A stretch of DNA of 64,000 bases, taken from Brachynemurus nebulosus. Its lineage: Eukaryota; Arthropoda; Insecta; Neuroptera; Myrmeleontidae. The DNA is taken from NCBI GenBank assembly GCA_035578155.1, contig JAPWDM010000001.1:79233425-79297424 (forward strand), in the 5' to 3' direction. Below, in pieces: positions 20,280 through 33,639 of this stretch; position 1 is the stretch's first letter, and the number at the start of each line of letters is the position of its first letter. A program made the position numbers and the translations under genes. The notes below the pieces were generated by a model. It searched no databases. It saw only the letters and a program-made list of their open reading frames with translations, and was not told the DNA's origin.

Positions 20280-23200
20280 ACAAAAATTTACATACAAGAT
20301 TTTCTTTTTGGCGAATGTTTAGGGGTATCTCATGAGTGCAAATTCAAATTGGCGGGATTGCTTCAGCCGCCATCTTGAATTTCAGTTTTTGCCAAATATC
20401 TCAAACACGGTGCATCTTATGAGAAAAATGCTCAGAATCAATTTTATAGAAAATTAAATTTTTCGTTACTTTTGTTGGAAACATTTTTCGATAAAATTCG
20501 TATTTTTCGATGTATAACCTGCCAAAATTTCGTGGATCTAATTTTCCCCCGATATCTCATTAAGGATACTTCGAACACTGAAAGTAGCTATTATCGCATT
20601 TTTAGAACGTAAAATCCTCTACAAGTTTCATTTGAAACTTTTTGACGAATTTGTTAATAGTTTAGAAGTTATAGACCTTTAAACGTCAAAATTATGTCAG
20701 CCAATCTTCAATAAGAGTTGCTGTTAACATTAATGAGATATTGCACCTTGAAAATAAAACTGTTGCAACTGCAAAATCACGAATTTTAAGATATTGAAGA
20801 AATAAGATTTTGAAGAAATTTAAAACCTAATAACTTTTTTCCAAATTATCTTAGAACTTTGAAACTTTGTCAGGTTCATTCTAACTGTTCATTTTAAATG
20901 ATGTGATAAAATTTTTGTCGAAAAAATTCATAGCTTCAATCGCTTCAATTTTCATTGCAGTTGCAACCACAAATTTTTTAGTTATTTTACAAAAAGTTAC
21001 ATTCTGTTTAGGATTATAATGTTATATCTGCAAATAATACATCTTTTCTGTATTATTTCACAAAATATTACTTTTTGTTGGTGACTCAAAGTTGTATCTG
21101 CAACTAATACTTTTCAGAAATTTTGAAAATTTCGCTTTATATAATTTTTTAATTTTAATTGTTTAAGGTAACACATTCCACAACTGTATTACAGATAGAG
21201 ATGGGCAACGGGAAAATTTCCATTGGGAATTTTCCCGGGAATATTCCCATTTACAATTACTTTACTATTACTTACAATTAGCTGTACTTAGATTACTTAC
21301 AATTAACTGTATTATTTTACAAATGCGCTTTTAATTAAAGACCACGACACCGATCCCTCAATTTACGTGAATATCCGTTTTCGGGGATTCAATTTATGCA
21401 GATAAAAAATCGCGTAAATTAAATCCGTCATTATAAAAAAAAATACTGGAAATAAAAGCTACCAAAAATTGTAGAGAATTTTATAATACAAATGATAACG
21501 AAAATGTAGAAATTTACACGTTAAAATTTTAAAAATATCGATTTTTTCGATATCTATAATTTTCGATAACGAAAAATAGGTTTCGACAGTCCCAATATGT
21601 TAAGAATACCCACAACTTGCTTCGCTTAAGCTTTCAAAAATTTCTTTATTTTTGAGCTACGATGCACCGTTTGCGAGATATTTACGATTAAAAGTTTACG
21701 TTTTCAAAAAGTATTGAAAATTAATTTTTTTTAAAAATATTTTATTGGTGACAAAACCAATTTGACTAGTGAGTCCGAATCAATCAATTATAATCAGTTT
21801 ATGATGAGTAATTCGGTATCGATAATTTTCGATAACGAAAAGTAAGTTTTGATAGTCCCAGTGTGTTCGGAATACCCACAACTTGCTTCGCTTAAGCCTT
21901 CAAAAATTTCGTTATTTTTGAGCTATGATGCACCGTTTACGAGATATTTACGATCAAAAGTTTACGTTTTCGAAAAGTATGAAAAACTAATTTTTTGAAA
22001 ATATTCTATTGCCGACCGGATCAATGGGACTAATAGAGCATAAATTAAGCCATTATAATCAATTTATAATAATTTGTCAGACATTAGGTAGTATAAATAA
22101 TTAAACACATTTAACTGAAAATATTATGTTATTCTTCTTTTCTTATAGCTATTAGGAATATGTAACTATTAAGGATATGCTGTTAGAATTTTATTTTGTT
22201 TTTGGATTTTAATTTACTTATATGGCTTCTTACATTTTCTTTTATATATCAGTATTTTCCCGATTGAAGTTTTTCTCACGTTTGACTGTTTTTATTATAC
22301 AAATATTCCGGTCAAACTCAGATATTTTAATATCACATTTTAGTTTACATTTTTGTACGGAATATCCTGTTTTTGCCCGAAATTTTTGTTTTTGCCGGAA
22401 AAGTTTTCTGTGAATAATATTCTGACCCTGTATTAGTTAAATCTTTTTGTTATTTGTCGCCCGTAAATCGCGATTTCGCTTTCGTTCCTTTCCTTCTAAA
22501 ACAGGTGTTGGTAAATTTCCATTAGTATTATTTGGGAACGATTCGTCTAAATTAAAATATATTTCCGAATTAGCAGCAACAGTTAAAGCAGAAAAACAGA
22601 AACTATCCATTATTTAAATGGATAAAATTATTTAAATTGTTTAAATTATATGGTTTAAACTGTTTAAATTGAATGGTTTAAATTGTTTAAATTATAAGAT
22701 TAAATTCCGAAAGAGCTGTTAAATTAATTTTTTCTTTATCAGCGCCCATATTTTAAAATTAAAATAAATTATTATTATATTTTAACAACAATAATGTTAC
22801 GAAAGGATTCGTTTAAACTCAATAAACATTAAATATGACTAAACTGTGTATACTAATAATAACAAATAAAATAATAACAAAAGAGGAATATCAAAATGCG
22901 TGTCTAGTTCTGAGCGTACCTACAATCCACTCTAACATGTGGTACCTGTTTATGCACTTAATAAATGAAAACACATACATACACCTTTTTCAATCTAAAT
23001 AAAAAGTTAATTTTTTGTTTTCGCTTTGTTACAACTGCACAGGCAACAAAAATTTTTTAAACCATTTATTCTTAGTTGTTAAAATTTAAAAAACGTTTAT
23101 GCACTATAACTTTTTTATTTTCTAGAATTTTAGGATGAAAATTTCACCAATCGATAGCTTTAATGTAGCTGAATCCAATGATACAAAAATCTCAAAAACG

Positions 23201-25470
23201 AAAAATTTGCACTTGCGACAGTTTTATTCTCAAGGTGCCATATGCAATAGTGAAAACTTGGTCTGCAAAATTTGAACTCTAGATTTTGTTTCCGGTAAAT
23301 GTTTAGAAGTATCCCAAGAGCCTGAATAAAGATTGGCGGGATAGTGGAAGTTGTTCTTCAGCCGCCATCTTGGATTTCAATTTCCGCCAAATAATTCGAC
23401 ACCGGTGCATCTAATGAGAAAAATACTCAGAATCAATTTTATAGAAAATTAAATTTTTCGTTACTTTTGTTGGAAATATTTTTCGGTAAAATTCGTATTT
23501 CTCGATATATAACCTGCCAAAATTTCGTGGATAATTTTTCCCCAATATCTCGTTAACGATACTTTGGACATTGAGAGTAGCTATTATCGCATTTTTAGAA
23601 CGTAAAATCCTCTACAATTTTCATTTGAAATTTTTTGTCGTATTTTTAATAGCTTGGAAGTTATAGACCTTTAAACGTTAAAATTGTATCATCAAATTTT
23701 CGGTACGTCACTACTGTTGACACTAATGAGATATAGTGCTAAAAACTTGGGCTGCAAAATTTAGACCCTAGGTTTTTCTTTCGCAAAATCTTTAGGAGTA
23801 TCTCATGAGCTTAAATACAAGTTGGCGGGATGGTGGAAGCTGTGCTTCAGCTGCCATCTTGGGCTTAAGTTATTACACAATATTTCGAAAACGGTATATC
23901 TAACAAATAAACTGGTAAGAACTAATTTTACACAAAAATAAATTTAGCACAATTTTCGTTCAAAAATTTTTTCGATGAATCCGGTATATTTCTACAGTTT
24001 TACTGGAACCTTTTCGACGTACCTGCTATAGCTCGAAATTTATAAATCTCGAAAAATTAAAATTGTCAGTTTAATCGCTGTTGTAACACCTAAATGAGAT
24101 AGACAGTACCAAACACTTGGTCTGCAAAATTTGCATCTGAGATTTTTTTATTGGAAAATGCTAAGGGATACTCCACTATTTGAAATATAAATTGGCGGGG
24201 TGGTCGCAGTTGTGCTCCAGCCGTAATTCAATTTTTAATCTGGATTTAATCATCTTAATCTACTCTACTTAATTAGATTATTAAATTTAATAATCTAATA
24301 ATCTTAATTCAACGAAGAAAAAACTAATATGGAATATTTACAAAAGTTCATACTCTTAAAAATTAATAACAACTTTCTTTACGAGATACCTATCTATACC
24401 TAACAAAATTGTTTAAAAACAATAGTAGTTAAAGTTTTTTACGTTCTAATTCTGTAGTTTAAGAGAAAAATATTCAAAACAAATTAATTTGAAAAGTGTT
24501 TGGTAAAAGCAAACTGTAAAACCTTTAATATTCGACCTTAATGCCTTCTGATTAGCAGCATTCGAGTTATCGATTCCTAAAATTCGAGTTATCGATTTCT
24601 AAAAGAAAACTTCGGCTGTAAATTATTAAAATCAAACTAAAATAAAAATTGTAGAAAATTTTACACTCTAACAATTTCTTAATAGCTATTTTCAAGGTAC
24701 AACGTATTTACGAGATTTAAAAAAAATGGGATCCATGAAATTGTGGCGAGTTCTACAACGAAAGTTACGAAATCCATCGAAAAGTTTTTCGAGAAAAAGT
24801 ATTTTGTTCCAAATTTAATTTTCTATACTATTAGTTCTCAACATTTTCTGTGCTAGATGTACTGTTATTGAGATATTTAACAAAAACTAAGATCCAAGAT
24901 GGCGTCTAAAGCACAACCCCCACTATCCCGCCAATTTGGATTTACACACATGGAATATTCCTAAACGTCTTCTGAAAAAAAAATTTCAGGAGAAAATTTT
25001 GCAACCCAAATTATTAGTGCTGCGTATCTCATAAGTGTGTTTACAATACAGACTCTTACTGACAATTGCAGGTGATTTTGACGTTTACATGTCTATAGCT
25101 TCTGAACTATTAGTTCTACGTAAAAAAGCTTTAAATAAAATTTATAGAGAATTTTATGCTCAACAAGTTTTATAATAACTATTTTCAGAATATTTTTCAC
25201 ATCTAAGGAGATATGACACAAAAACGACTACAACGAATTTTCACAAAGATCTAGTGTTCGATGTCTTGAAAAATATTAATTTCACAGAAAAATGCTTCAA
25301 ACAAAAATTGTAGGAAATTTAGTTTCTGATAAAAAAGGGTCTTACCATTTTCCTTGTAAGACTGATAGTTTGTGAGATATTGGCGATTATTTGAAAAAGA
25401 CATTTTCAAATATGGCGGCTGAAGAACAACCTCCACCATCCCGCCAATGTATATTTATACTCACAATACA
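20280..25470. repeat. array of ~480-bp non-coding modules in both orientations
   Basis: A module opening with TTGGCGGGAT...GCTTCAGCCGCCATCTTG and continuing through CTCAGAATCAATTTTATAGA, CCTGCCAAAATTTCGTGGAT, TAGCTATTATCGCATTTTTA and GAAGTTATAGACCTTTAAAC occurs at 20330-20760 and 23310-23760. Weaker copies start near 23820 and 24185. Two copies are in the opposite orientation, at about 24960-25450 and 24620-24945. An inverted fragment at about 23025-23260 matches 20745-20985 (GCACCTTGA-AATAAAACTGT). No ORF spans the modules. The arrangement suggests a fold-back type or composite non-autonomous element, class unknown. Confidence 0.65.
21551..22080 (+). repeat. 266-bp tandem duplication
   Basis: Units 21551-21816 and 21817-about 22080 share TATAATTTTCGATAACGAAA, ACCCACAACTTGCTTCGCTT, GCACCGTTT-CGAGATATTTA and TATAATCA-TTTAT. 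Divergence is moderate. The short motif ATTTTCGATAACGAAA also appears alone at about 50305. Confidence 0.8.
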
Positions 25471-25989
25471 TCCCTGAACAATTTCCCAAAGAAAAGTCTT
25501 GTATGTAATTTTTTGCATTTTGACAGGCATTTTTTGGTAAATTTACTGGCCTATTGCCTATATGTAATTTACGAAAGGAGAAATTTTTACGATGATTTAA
25601 ATGATAATAACTATGATATAATAATAATTTATATTAAAAATTTGAATTTAACACTGAAAGATTCCGTTTAAATAAACAAACTTTCAATATTCTACTTAAT
25701 AGTATTGAAGACGGAATAGAAAATTTAACGGAAAAATACGTACAGTTTTATTAAGTAGTACCAAATTTGTTATCTATAATTTTATTTAGAAAATACTTGT
25801 TTAAATTTAATTCAAAAATATTTTTAAAGGGTGTAATATAATGTAGTATAAACCAATTTTCGCGTAGTTTTTAATTAGCATGGCATGTGGCAATATCATT
25901 TAGAAGTAATACTTGAGAGCGACGAATACAATCATTATAATTAATGTAGACATAAGGATAAAATTAAAATAACTCTGAAATTGTTAAAA
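25471..25989. other. AT-rich spacer
   Basis: No recognisable gene. The stretch AATTTATATTAAAAATTTGA plus the following 13 bases (about 25627-25660) recurs inside the MITE at about 29513-29545, a short shared segment of unknown origin. Confidence 0.4.
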
Positions 25990-26130
25990 AAATTATTTGT
26001 AGCGTTTTTAGTCAAATTTTTCCTTGAACAAATTAGACTTATACAGTCTATACGACAAGAACGGCGAGAGGCGAGAGTAGGGGCGCTATCCGTTTTCGGA
26101 CCCGTAGAACACAAATATGTAGAAAAAAAA

Positions 26131-26183
<53 letters not shown>

Positions 26184-27685
26184 TCCCGCTACCTTTTAAC
26201 ATGTGTAGGGCCCCCTATGGAAGTTAAGAGCTCAAATTTGGTGAATGGGGCTCATTCCGATGCACAACAATACTATCAAAGTGGGGCCAAATTTTGGGCA
26301 AATTTTGGATCCGACCCAACCTTTAAGCGGGTGGTGGGGGGCGGAAAAGCAATAAAACTTTTGCAAACCGGTTGGAAATAATGTTTCGGTCAATTATCTA
26401 CAACATATCCAAAATTCAGCTTCCTAGGATGATTTGGTGGGAGTAGAGGGGGGAAAAACGATTTTCGCTGGATCTAACACGCCCCCAGCCCACCAGAATT
26501 AACGTAGAGGATTGAAATTTGGTGTGTTGATAAAGTTCGTACCTAGGTTGTGCTTTGTGGAGGTTTTAATATTTTACCCCCCCCCCCCATTTTTAAGCTA
26601 CAATTTCATGCGTTTTCGAAGTTTGTACCACTCGCACAGGTCACCCAAATAAACCTAGAGGGATGAAATTTTGTATTCGGATTGAGTTAGTATCAAGGGG
26701 GTGCCTTTTGGGGGTCTCGACTTTTAGCCCCTAGCCCAACCATTTTTATACCCAAAAGAACATGATTTTTCTTATTTTTTAACAGTTTCGTTCGGGTCAA
26801 AATCTCCCCAAATAAACCTAGAGGGCTGAAATTTTGTGTACAGGTTAAGCTCATAGCCAGACACTGTTTTTTGGGGGTTTCAAATTTTAGCCCTTACCCC
26901 CACGATTTTTACACCAATATTTCCTTAATTTTTTTGCTTGTTTTCTAACACGTCTAGAGACTCTCTAAGGAAACCTAGAGGGCTGACATTTTGTACGTGT
27001 ATTCAGTTAGTATCCAGCTAGTACCTTTTAGGGAGTCCACATTACTTTTCCCCCCATTTCCCCCATTTTTACATCGGAATTGAATGCTATTGTTAAATGT
27101 GTTTTAAATGCATTATTTTTATTCTAAATACAAGTAGGCGAATAGTAATTTTAAAAAATTTAAAAAAAAAGTGAATATAATTTTTTAACAAAAATAATAC
27201 ATACATATTAAGTAATTTAGAAATGTTATTAAAGTCACTGTTTATTTATAAATTAGGAATTTTGGATTTTTATTATTTATAAAACAGAAATTTTGGATTT
27301 TTTTGGAAAGAAAAAAAAATATCTTCATAAAAGCCTTCCAGTTTACTATTTAAGTTCCTTTTTTAATATTTAAAAATAAAACACAAAGGCAACTGGCGGA
27401 TAAGCATGGGTAGAAATGCCCTCGTACGAATTGTGTTGGCTTTTTCCCTGTTAACTGCTATCGTTACAAAATTGAAATTTACTGAGATTCAGCCCTTAAA
27501 AACTCAAAACCTTTTTTTAAAGCCCCGATCAACCGGACACTCATCATCAGTTTTGAAACCACCAAAATGACAAATCGCTTGTGGACTTTCAATTACATTT
27601 CGCTTGTAGACACTCAATACCGAAGATGAAAGGAAAAATTCGACTTCCGTGATGGGGCTCCGCTGCTCACGGCGTTTTTCTTTTT
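25990..27685 (+). repeat. 1.65-kb unclassified repeat, left inverted copy
   Basis: Matches 51665-53315 in inverted orientation from TTTTTAGTC-AATTTTTC at its left end to GCTGCT-ACGGCGTTTTT at its right end. It contains a (TA)n run (26139-26181) and four diverged ~150-bp units, starting near 26500, 26650, 26813 and 26968. Each unit carries CCTAGAGGGCTGAAATTTTGT or a variant and ends in CCCCC...ATTTTTACA. No coding frame is convincing. Confidence 0.78.
26139..26181. repeat. (TA)n
   Basis: Alternating TA run interrupted once by ATG, inside the left 1.65-kb repeat. Confidence 0.9.
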
Positions 27686-27981
27686 TTATAATAGATTTTT
27701 TGAAATGATGAGCTGTTTATTTTTTTTTTTCTAACTTTACCTCTAATTCTTTTTGTTTTTATTTGATATTCCATTTCTTTTATTTTACATTGCTTTTTTT
27801 TATTTCTATATCTAATTCTAACCACTTCTTTCTAATTTCTAATTCCTTTCATTTCAATTCCATTTCTTTTTCTTTCATTTCTTTTTGTTTCTTTTTATTA
27901 TGTTTAAAAATTATTTTGATAAACAAACTTACTTCTCAGTGGACCCGAAGACTTTCTTTTTTTATTTTCAATTACTGAAGC

Positions 27982-28063
<82 letters not shown>

Positions 28064-28342
28064 TTTCAGTAGCCACTCTTCTTCTTCATTAGAAAAATTG
28101 AGTGAACGTTTCTTTAACATTTTTGTTTTCCTAAAATGATTTAATTTTATGTAAGAAAATTTGATTTTATTAGTTTGTATTTCAGAATTCAAGTACCTAC
28201 AACTCACCTTTTAAAAATATGTAATATAAAATATCCAACTTTTTCAATATTCGAAGATTTGCTGATGGTTGATTAGTATCATATGAATTTTTCACTTTAA
28301 CTGAACAAAGATATCCTATTCCTAACTACTTACAAGGTATCA
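27686..28342. other. T-rich spacer with (TA)n
   Basis: Pyrimidine-rich stretch (27720-27900), a long (TA)n array at about 27985-28060, then AT-rich sequence. No gene recognised; the ORFs spanning the array encode only Tyr-Ile repeats. Confidence 0.5.
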
Positions 28343-28857
28343 GGTCAGTCCATAAGTTCGTGCGTATTAATAGAATGCATGGAATTCGCTATGACTCATT
28401 TACTAAACCAATATAATTCTGAACCTGTCGAAACTGGTCAAAGTTTGACTAACATATTATTCAGTTCATCACCAACTTTAGTAAATATCGAACGCTAGTA
28501 CCCATAGAAGATGAATATAGATAATCAGTACAAACGTTCTGTGCTACATTTTTTTATTTTCGTGTGGTGAATGTTCCAGGTCCGCAGCGATAAAAATTAA
28601 TAGTGTACATGGTGAACACACTATTAGTGTAAGGACTGCCCAGAAATGGTTAAAAAAAATTTAAGTTGGAGAAAGCAGCATTGATAATGAACCCCGTTCA
28701 GGACGTCCTGTTAATTTTGATGATGATATTCTTCGAAATCTTGTGGAGTCAGAGCCACAATTAACAGTGGATTAGATCGCAGAAAGGATAAGTTGTGTTT
28801 AGTTGTGTTTTTTTTATATTATTTAAAAATTTACCAAAAAAATACGCACGAACTTAA
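28343..28857 (+). mobile_element. mariner element, internally deleted
   Basis: Ends match as inverted repeats: AAGTTCGTGCGTATT at 28355 and AATACGCACGAACTT at about 28840-28856. In between, an N-terminal helix-turn-helix transposase segment is readable in two frames: NSVHGEHTISVRTAQKW, then GESSIDNEPRSGRPV, then LRNLVESEPQLTVD, with a stop where mariners continue with IAERI. The catalytic domain is missing. About 515 bp remain against roughly 1.3 kb for a complete mariner. Confidence 0.78.
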
Positions 28858-28865
28858 GAAGATAA

Positions 28866-31171
28866 AAAACGCACCCTAAGCACATTAAACAGTCACAACA
28901 ACCAATCCCACCACTGTGGCGAAATAATGGAAGCTGGGCAAAGAGTGCACGAGAAAAGGCAAAACTTTTGGCTGAAACATTATTTGAAGTTTTTCAATCC
29001 AATCACGGAGGCAACTTAAGGGAGTATTCTAGTCTAAAGGCTGGATTTTGAGGCGATTTTACGAGCATAGTAAAAAAACAGTAAACATTTTTAGTATCCA
29101 TTTTTTAACGGTTTTTTACTGATATTTGAAAAGTATAAAAAAGTATAAAAATTTTTAAAAAATTCAAAATTAAAATCGGTGCAGGTTGGGAAAGTGGGGA
29201 CTCAAAAAAAGGTGTCTCCTGGTTGAGGTGATTCCAACCCTCCTGGTGATCTGAAACATAAAATTTTAGTTAACTCTTAATAAATAAGGATGTAGAATTA
29301 GTTAGACGTAACCAATTTAAAAAAAAATCATTTTTTCTCCTCCATTTTTCAACTTTGGATTTTTTTAAAAATAGTTAAAAAAGAATTCTAAAACCCCTAT
29401 GTCGAACCAATTCTGATAGTATTAAGAAGGTCTGTACCAAATTTTAAGTAAATCGGTGCATTAGAACTTGAGATATCGTGTCAACCGCATCGAAAAAAGT
29501 AGTTTCGAGTAATTTATATTAAAAATTTGAATTTAACACTGAAAAGATACACAGTACTGAGTACACAGAGAAAAAATAACCGTAACTCCGAACATAGTTC
29601 GAAGTTCGGTAAATTCTTTTAGAAGCTTATTCTTAAAGGTTTAACCTCTGAAAATATGAAAAAAAAAGAAAAATCGATATTTTCGAATTTCTAGACTAGA
29701 ATACTCCCTTAAATGTCGAAGTAGCTCAACCTTTAGAAGCATCTTCAGAGTCGACTGTCCCAGTTGACCATTTTTCGCCAAAGGGAATTAAAAGATTGAT
29801 CTGGAATGAACTAAATATAAAGAAAGCTCCAGGCTATGATCTTGTCAGAGTTAAGATTCTAAGAGCATTGCCCAATAAAGGTATTATGATGATAAATTTA
29901 CTTTTTAATGCCATTTTTAAGCTAAAATATTTCCCTGCTCTTTGGAAATTAATTCAAACTAGCTCTAATACAAAAACCGGGAAAGCCAGTAAATGAGGTG
30001 ACGTCGTACAGACCAGTCAGTTTACTCCCCGTTTTATCCAAAATGTTCAAAAAGTTATTTCTCAGAAGACTGCCTCGCGTCCTCGCGACTGGTCTTAAAG
30101 TTTTGTAAACCGTCAGTTTGGTTTGCGCGCAAAACATTTAACCGTCGAACAAGTTCATCATGTAGTCAATACGACCAACCGCTCTTTTCAAGAAAACAAA
30201 ATATTTTACAGCAGCATTTCTTGACGTGAGTCAAGCATTTGACAAAGTATGGCATACTGGTTTATTATACGAATTGAGTAAAAATCTTCCTGAATCATTT
30301 TACTTAATACTAAAATCTTATTTGTCAGATTGTTACTTTCATGTAAAGTTTCAGAGTGAAATATCAGAAATGTTTCCAATTCGTTCCGGTGTACCACAAA
30401 GTAGTGTTCTAGGGTCTGTTCTTTATTTTATGCTATATATACTGCAGATCTGCCGGTTGATAAAGAAAATACTACTGCAACATTTGATGATGATATTTCT
30501 ATACTAGCTACTAATGAAGATCCGAATGTTGCATCACAAAAGTTACAATCTAGTTTGCGTCGAATACAGCAATGGTTACATAAATGGCGTATTCCAGTAA
30601 ATTAAACGAAATCAGTGCAAATTACATTTACTATCAGAGAAGAAACCCACCCTGCAGTTAGTTTGAATGATGTGGTGTTACCATTAATTACTTAAGCTAA
30701 ATACCTAGGTATGCATTTAGATAGAAAACTAACATGGCGTAAGCATATATGGACTAAACGTAAAGAACTAAATGTTAATTTTTCTAAGTACTATTTGCCT
30801 TTAGGTCGTAAGTCAAAGTTGTCTTTAAGAAACAAAGTGCTAGTATATAAAAATGTTATCAAACCAGTAAGGACTTATGGTTTTCAACTTTGGGGTACTG
30901 CCAGTGATAGCAATATTGAGATATTGCAACGTTTTCAACATGAAGTGCTATGAGCCATTAGTGCTTTCCCGTGGTACGTGCGTACGATGACATACATCGT
31001 AGTCTTCAACTGCCCATAGTGCTTGAGGAAATAGTACGATACAGTGATAAATACATTCGCGGCCGAGAAAATCACCCTAATGTATGTGCCCTTAACCTAC
31101 TTGACAGTAGTGACTCTTTATATAGACTCAATAGACAGCACATTTTAGAATTAAGATATCGATTTATTTAG
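28866..31171 (+). pseudogene. jockey-type non-LTR reverse transcriptase, broken
   Basis: The reading starts with PIPPLWRNNGSWAKSAREKA (28900-29015), is interrupted by a TTAA-bounded MITE (29020-29708) and resumes at 29713 with PLEASSESTVPVDHFSPKG and LNIKKAPGYDLVRVKIL. It continues with AFDKVWHTGLLYELSKNLPE, PIRSGVPQSSVLGSVLYF, a degenerate TFDDDISILATNE in place of YADD, and then AKYLGMHLDRKLTWRKHI. It ends LYRLNRQHILELRYRFI with a TAG at about 31169. Several stops and frame changes are visible, for example near 29995, 30460-30480, 30602 and 30951. The endonuclease part is absent. No RNase H is seen, as expected for jockey. Removing one TTAA copy and the MITE restores the frame. Confidence 0.82.
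29020..29708. mobile_element. TTAA-flanked MITE (piggyBac-like)
   Basis: TTAA at 29016-29019 and again at 29709-29712. The ends are perfect inverted repeats, GGGAGTATTCTAGTCTA and TAGACTAGAATACTCCC. 689 bp, no ORF. It sits inside the jockey RT reading frame, so the empty site can be reconstructed. TTAA duplication and the terminal GGG suggest mobilisation by a piggyBac-type transposase; that is inference. Confidence 0.88.
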
Positions 31172-31599
<428 letters not shown>

Positions 31600-31620
<21 letters not shown>

Positions 31621-31850
31621 TAAAAAAAATGTTGGTGCGTATGGTATATATACGTTGAGAGGAAAGTACATATGTGAATTTGAAGTTTATATAAAATTGT
31701 TAAATTTTTATAAAGCACTTCGGCTATTAGTAATGCATCTAGCGGAAGGTTTCTATTTTATAATTTTTTTAAAACCTATTTAAATTTAGACACTAACTGA
31801 CAGACCACGCACAGCTCAAACCGTTGGAAATTTTGCACAGAAGCTCTTTA
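31600..31850. other. AT-rich spacer
   Basis: Sequence between the jockey tail and the TA target of the Tc1-like element. No gene recognised. Confidence 0.35.
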
Positions 31851-33467
31851 CAGTCCGTCTCATAATATAGCCTCACTAAGAATTTTTATATTTCACTTAC
31901 AATATTTTAGAGAAACAGATTAGCCAGTAATCCGTTAGTCGTATATTTCGAAAATATTTTATTGTGTAAATAAAAATCTGCAGTATTTGTTTTAATAAAA
32001 TAAACGCACAAACAATTCGCAAAAGTTATATTAAAAACATATAAAATTAATATAATTTTTTGTCCCATAATATAGCCTCACCTTTTAAAAATTACCTATA
32101 ATTTTAATAATTAATAACTGGTTAAGCCTCCTTTATTTTCTACTATTTGTGAAATTTTTGTTGGAATATTTTCATATAAAGTCCTCACATATTCCAGTGG
32201 TGTTTGGTGTCAGTTAGGTCTAATATTTTCTTTCAATTTTTTTCGAAATTATATTCTTTTCCCACGTCGTATATTTTACGGGACGAATAATTCGGTACAT
32301 TTTCGATGATGCTGAGATTAGATGATCTTGTTGGTAGTGAAAAAACAGATCAGTTTCTTTGTTTAAACCACTCCTGTACACACTTAGCATTGTGAATTGA
32401 GACATTATCCTGCTGAAATATCCACCCTTCGCCCTGTCAAACTCATTTATTTTTACTTCTTGTTGAAAAAGAGTGCCTGCGTATTTTTTCTAATACTGCC
32501 AAGTTACAAGAACGATAACTTCATTGAAGTAAATCGCTCCCAAATCATTATTGATTCATCATCCATTTCTTTCGACTTAAATAAAATTGTTATTTATGTA
32601 AATCGTGATAGTAATATGTGTGAATATCCATCTGGGCCATAAAGATTAAACTTTTATTATGCCATTCTGCTGTCCAGCCCTTTACTGACGTGCAAAATTC
32701 AAACCAAGTTTATGTCGATAAACATAAACTTTTCGGAGTCGGAGCGAAATGGATGATGGATCAATAATGTTTTGGGAGCGATTTACTTCAACGAAGTTAT
32801 CGATCTTGTTATTTTAAAATAACGGCACTCTTTTTTAATGAGAAGTAAAAATAAATGAGGTTTTACAGGGCTGAGAGTGGATATTTCAGGAAGATAATGT
32901 CTCAATTCACAATACTAAGTGTGTACAGGAGTGGTTTAAACAAAGAAACTGATCTATTTTACCCAATCAGCAAGATCACCTGATCTCAGCATCGTCGAAA
33001 ATTCATCGAACTATTCGTCCCGTAAAGTATACGATGGCGGACAACAATATAATTTCAAAAAAAAAAAAAAAAAAAAAAAAATGAAAAAAAAATATTAGGC
33101 ATAACTGGCGCCAAATCTCACTGGAATATGTGAGGAATTTATATGAAAATATTCCAGCAAAAATTTCACAAATAGTGGAAAATAAAGGAGCCTCAACCAG
33201 TTATTAATTATTAAAATTATACGCAATTTTTGAAAAGTAAGGCTATATTATGGGACAAAAAATTATATTAATTTTATATGTTTTTGATATAACTTTTGTG
33301 ATTTGTTTGTGTGTTTATTTTATTAAAACAAATACTGCATATTTTTATTTACACAATAAAATATTTTCGAAATATACAACTAACGGATTACTGGCTAACC
33401 TGTTTCTCTAAAATATTGTAAGTGAAATATAAAAATTCTTAGTGAGGCTATATTATGAGACGGACTG
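31851..33467. mobile_element. palindromic Tc1-like element
   Basis: Outer ends CAGTCCGTCTCATAATATAG (31851) and CTATATTATGAGACGGACTG (to 33467) are perfect inverted repeats flanked by TA. A second inverted pair (CCATAATATAGCCTCAC at about 32067 and its complement near 33238) lies about 210 bp inside, giving an IR/DR-like layout. On the plus strand a degenerate Tc1 transposase 3' half is readable: FGVGAKWMMD, GSIMFWERF, QEDNVSIHNTKCVQEWFKQ. The left arm (to about 32577) is an inverted copy of the same coding region. It is not functional. Confidence 0.8.
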
Positions 33468-33639
33468 TATATAAGGTAGGTGAGCGCTAAGAAAAGATTT
33501 TTGAAAACACATCCGTATTTTAAAAAGTGGGTTAAACAAAGAATGAAAATTTGTATAGGAATTCGTTATTTTGGAAGCTAGAAATTAGGAAAATGATGTT
33601 TACTCTGTTTGAAATAAAAGTTATATACCGTGATTCAGC

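Noticed and set aside
27885..28207. ORFs made of Tyr-Ile repeats (also at 26130, 40715, 49785, 50156 and 60211-60746)
   Set aside because: They are translations of (TA)n microsatellites, not proteins.
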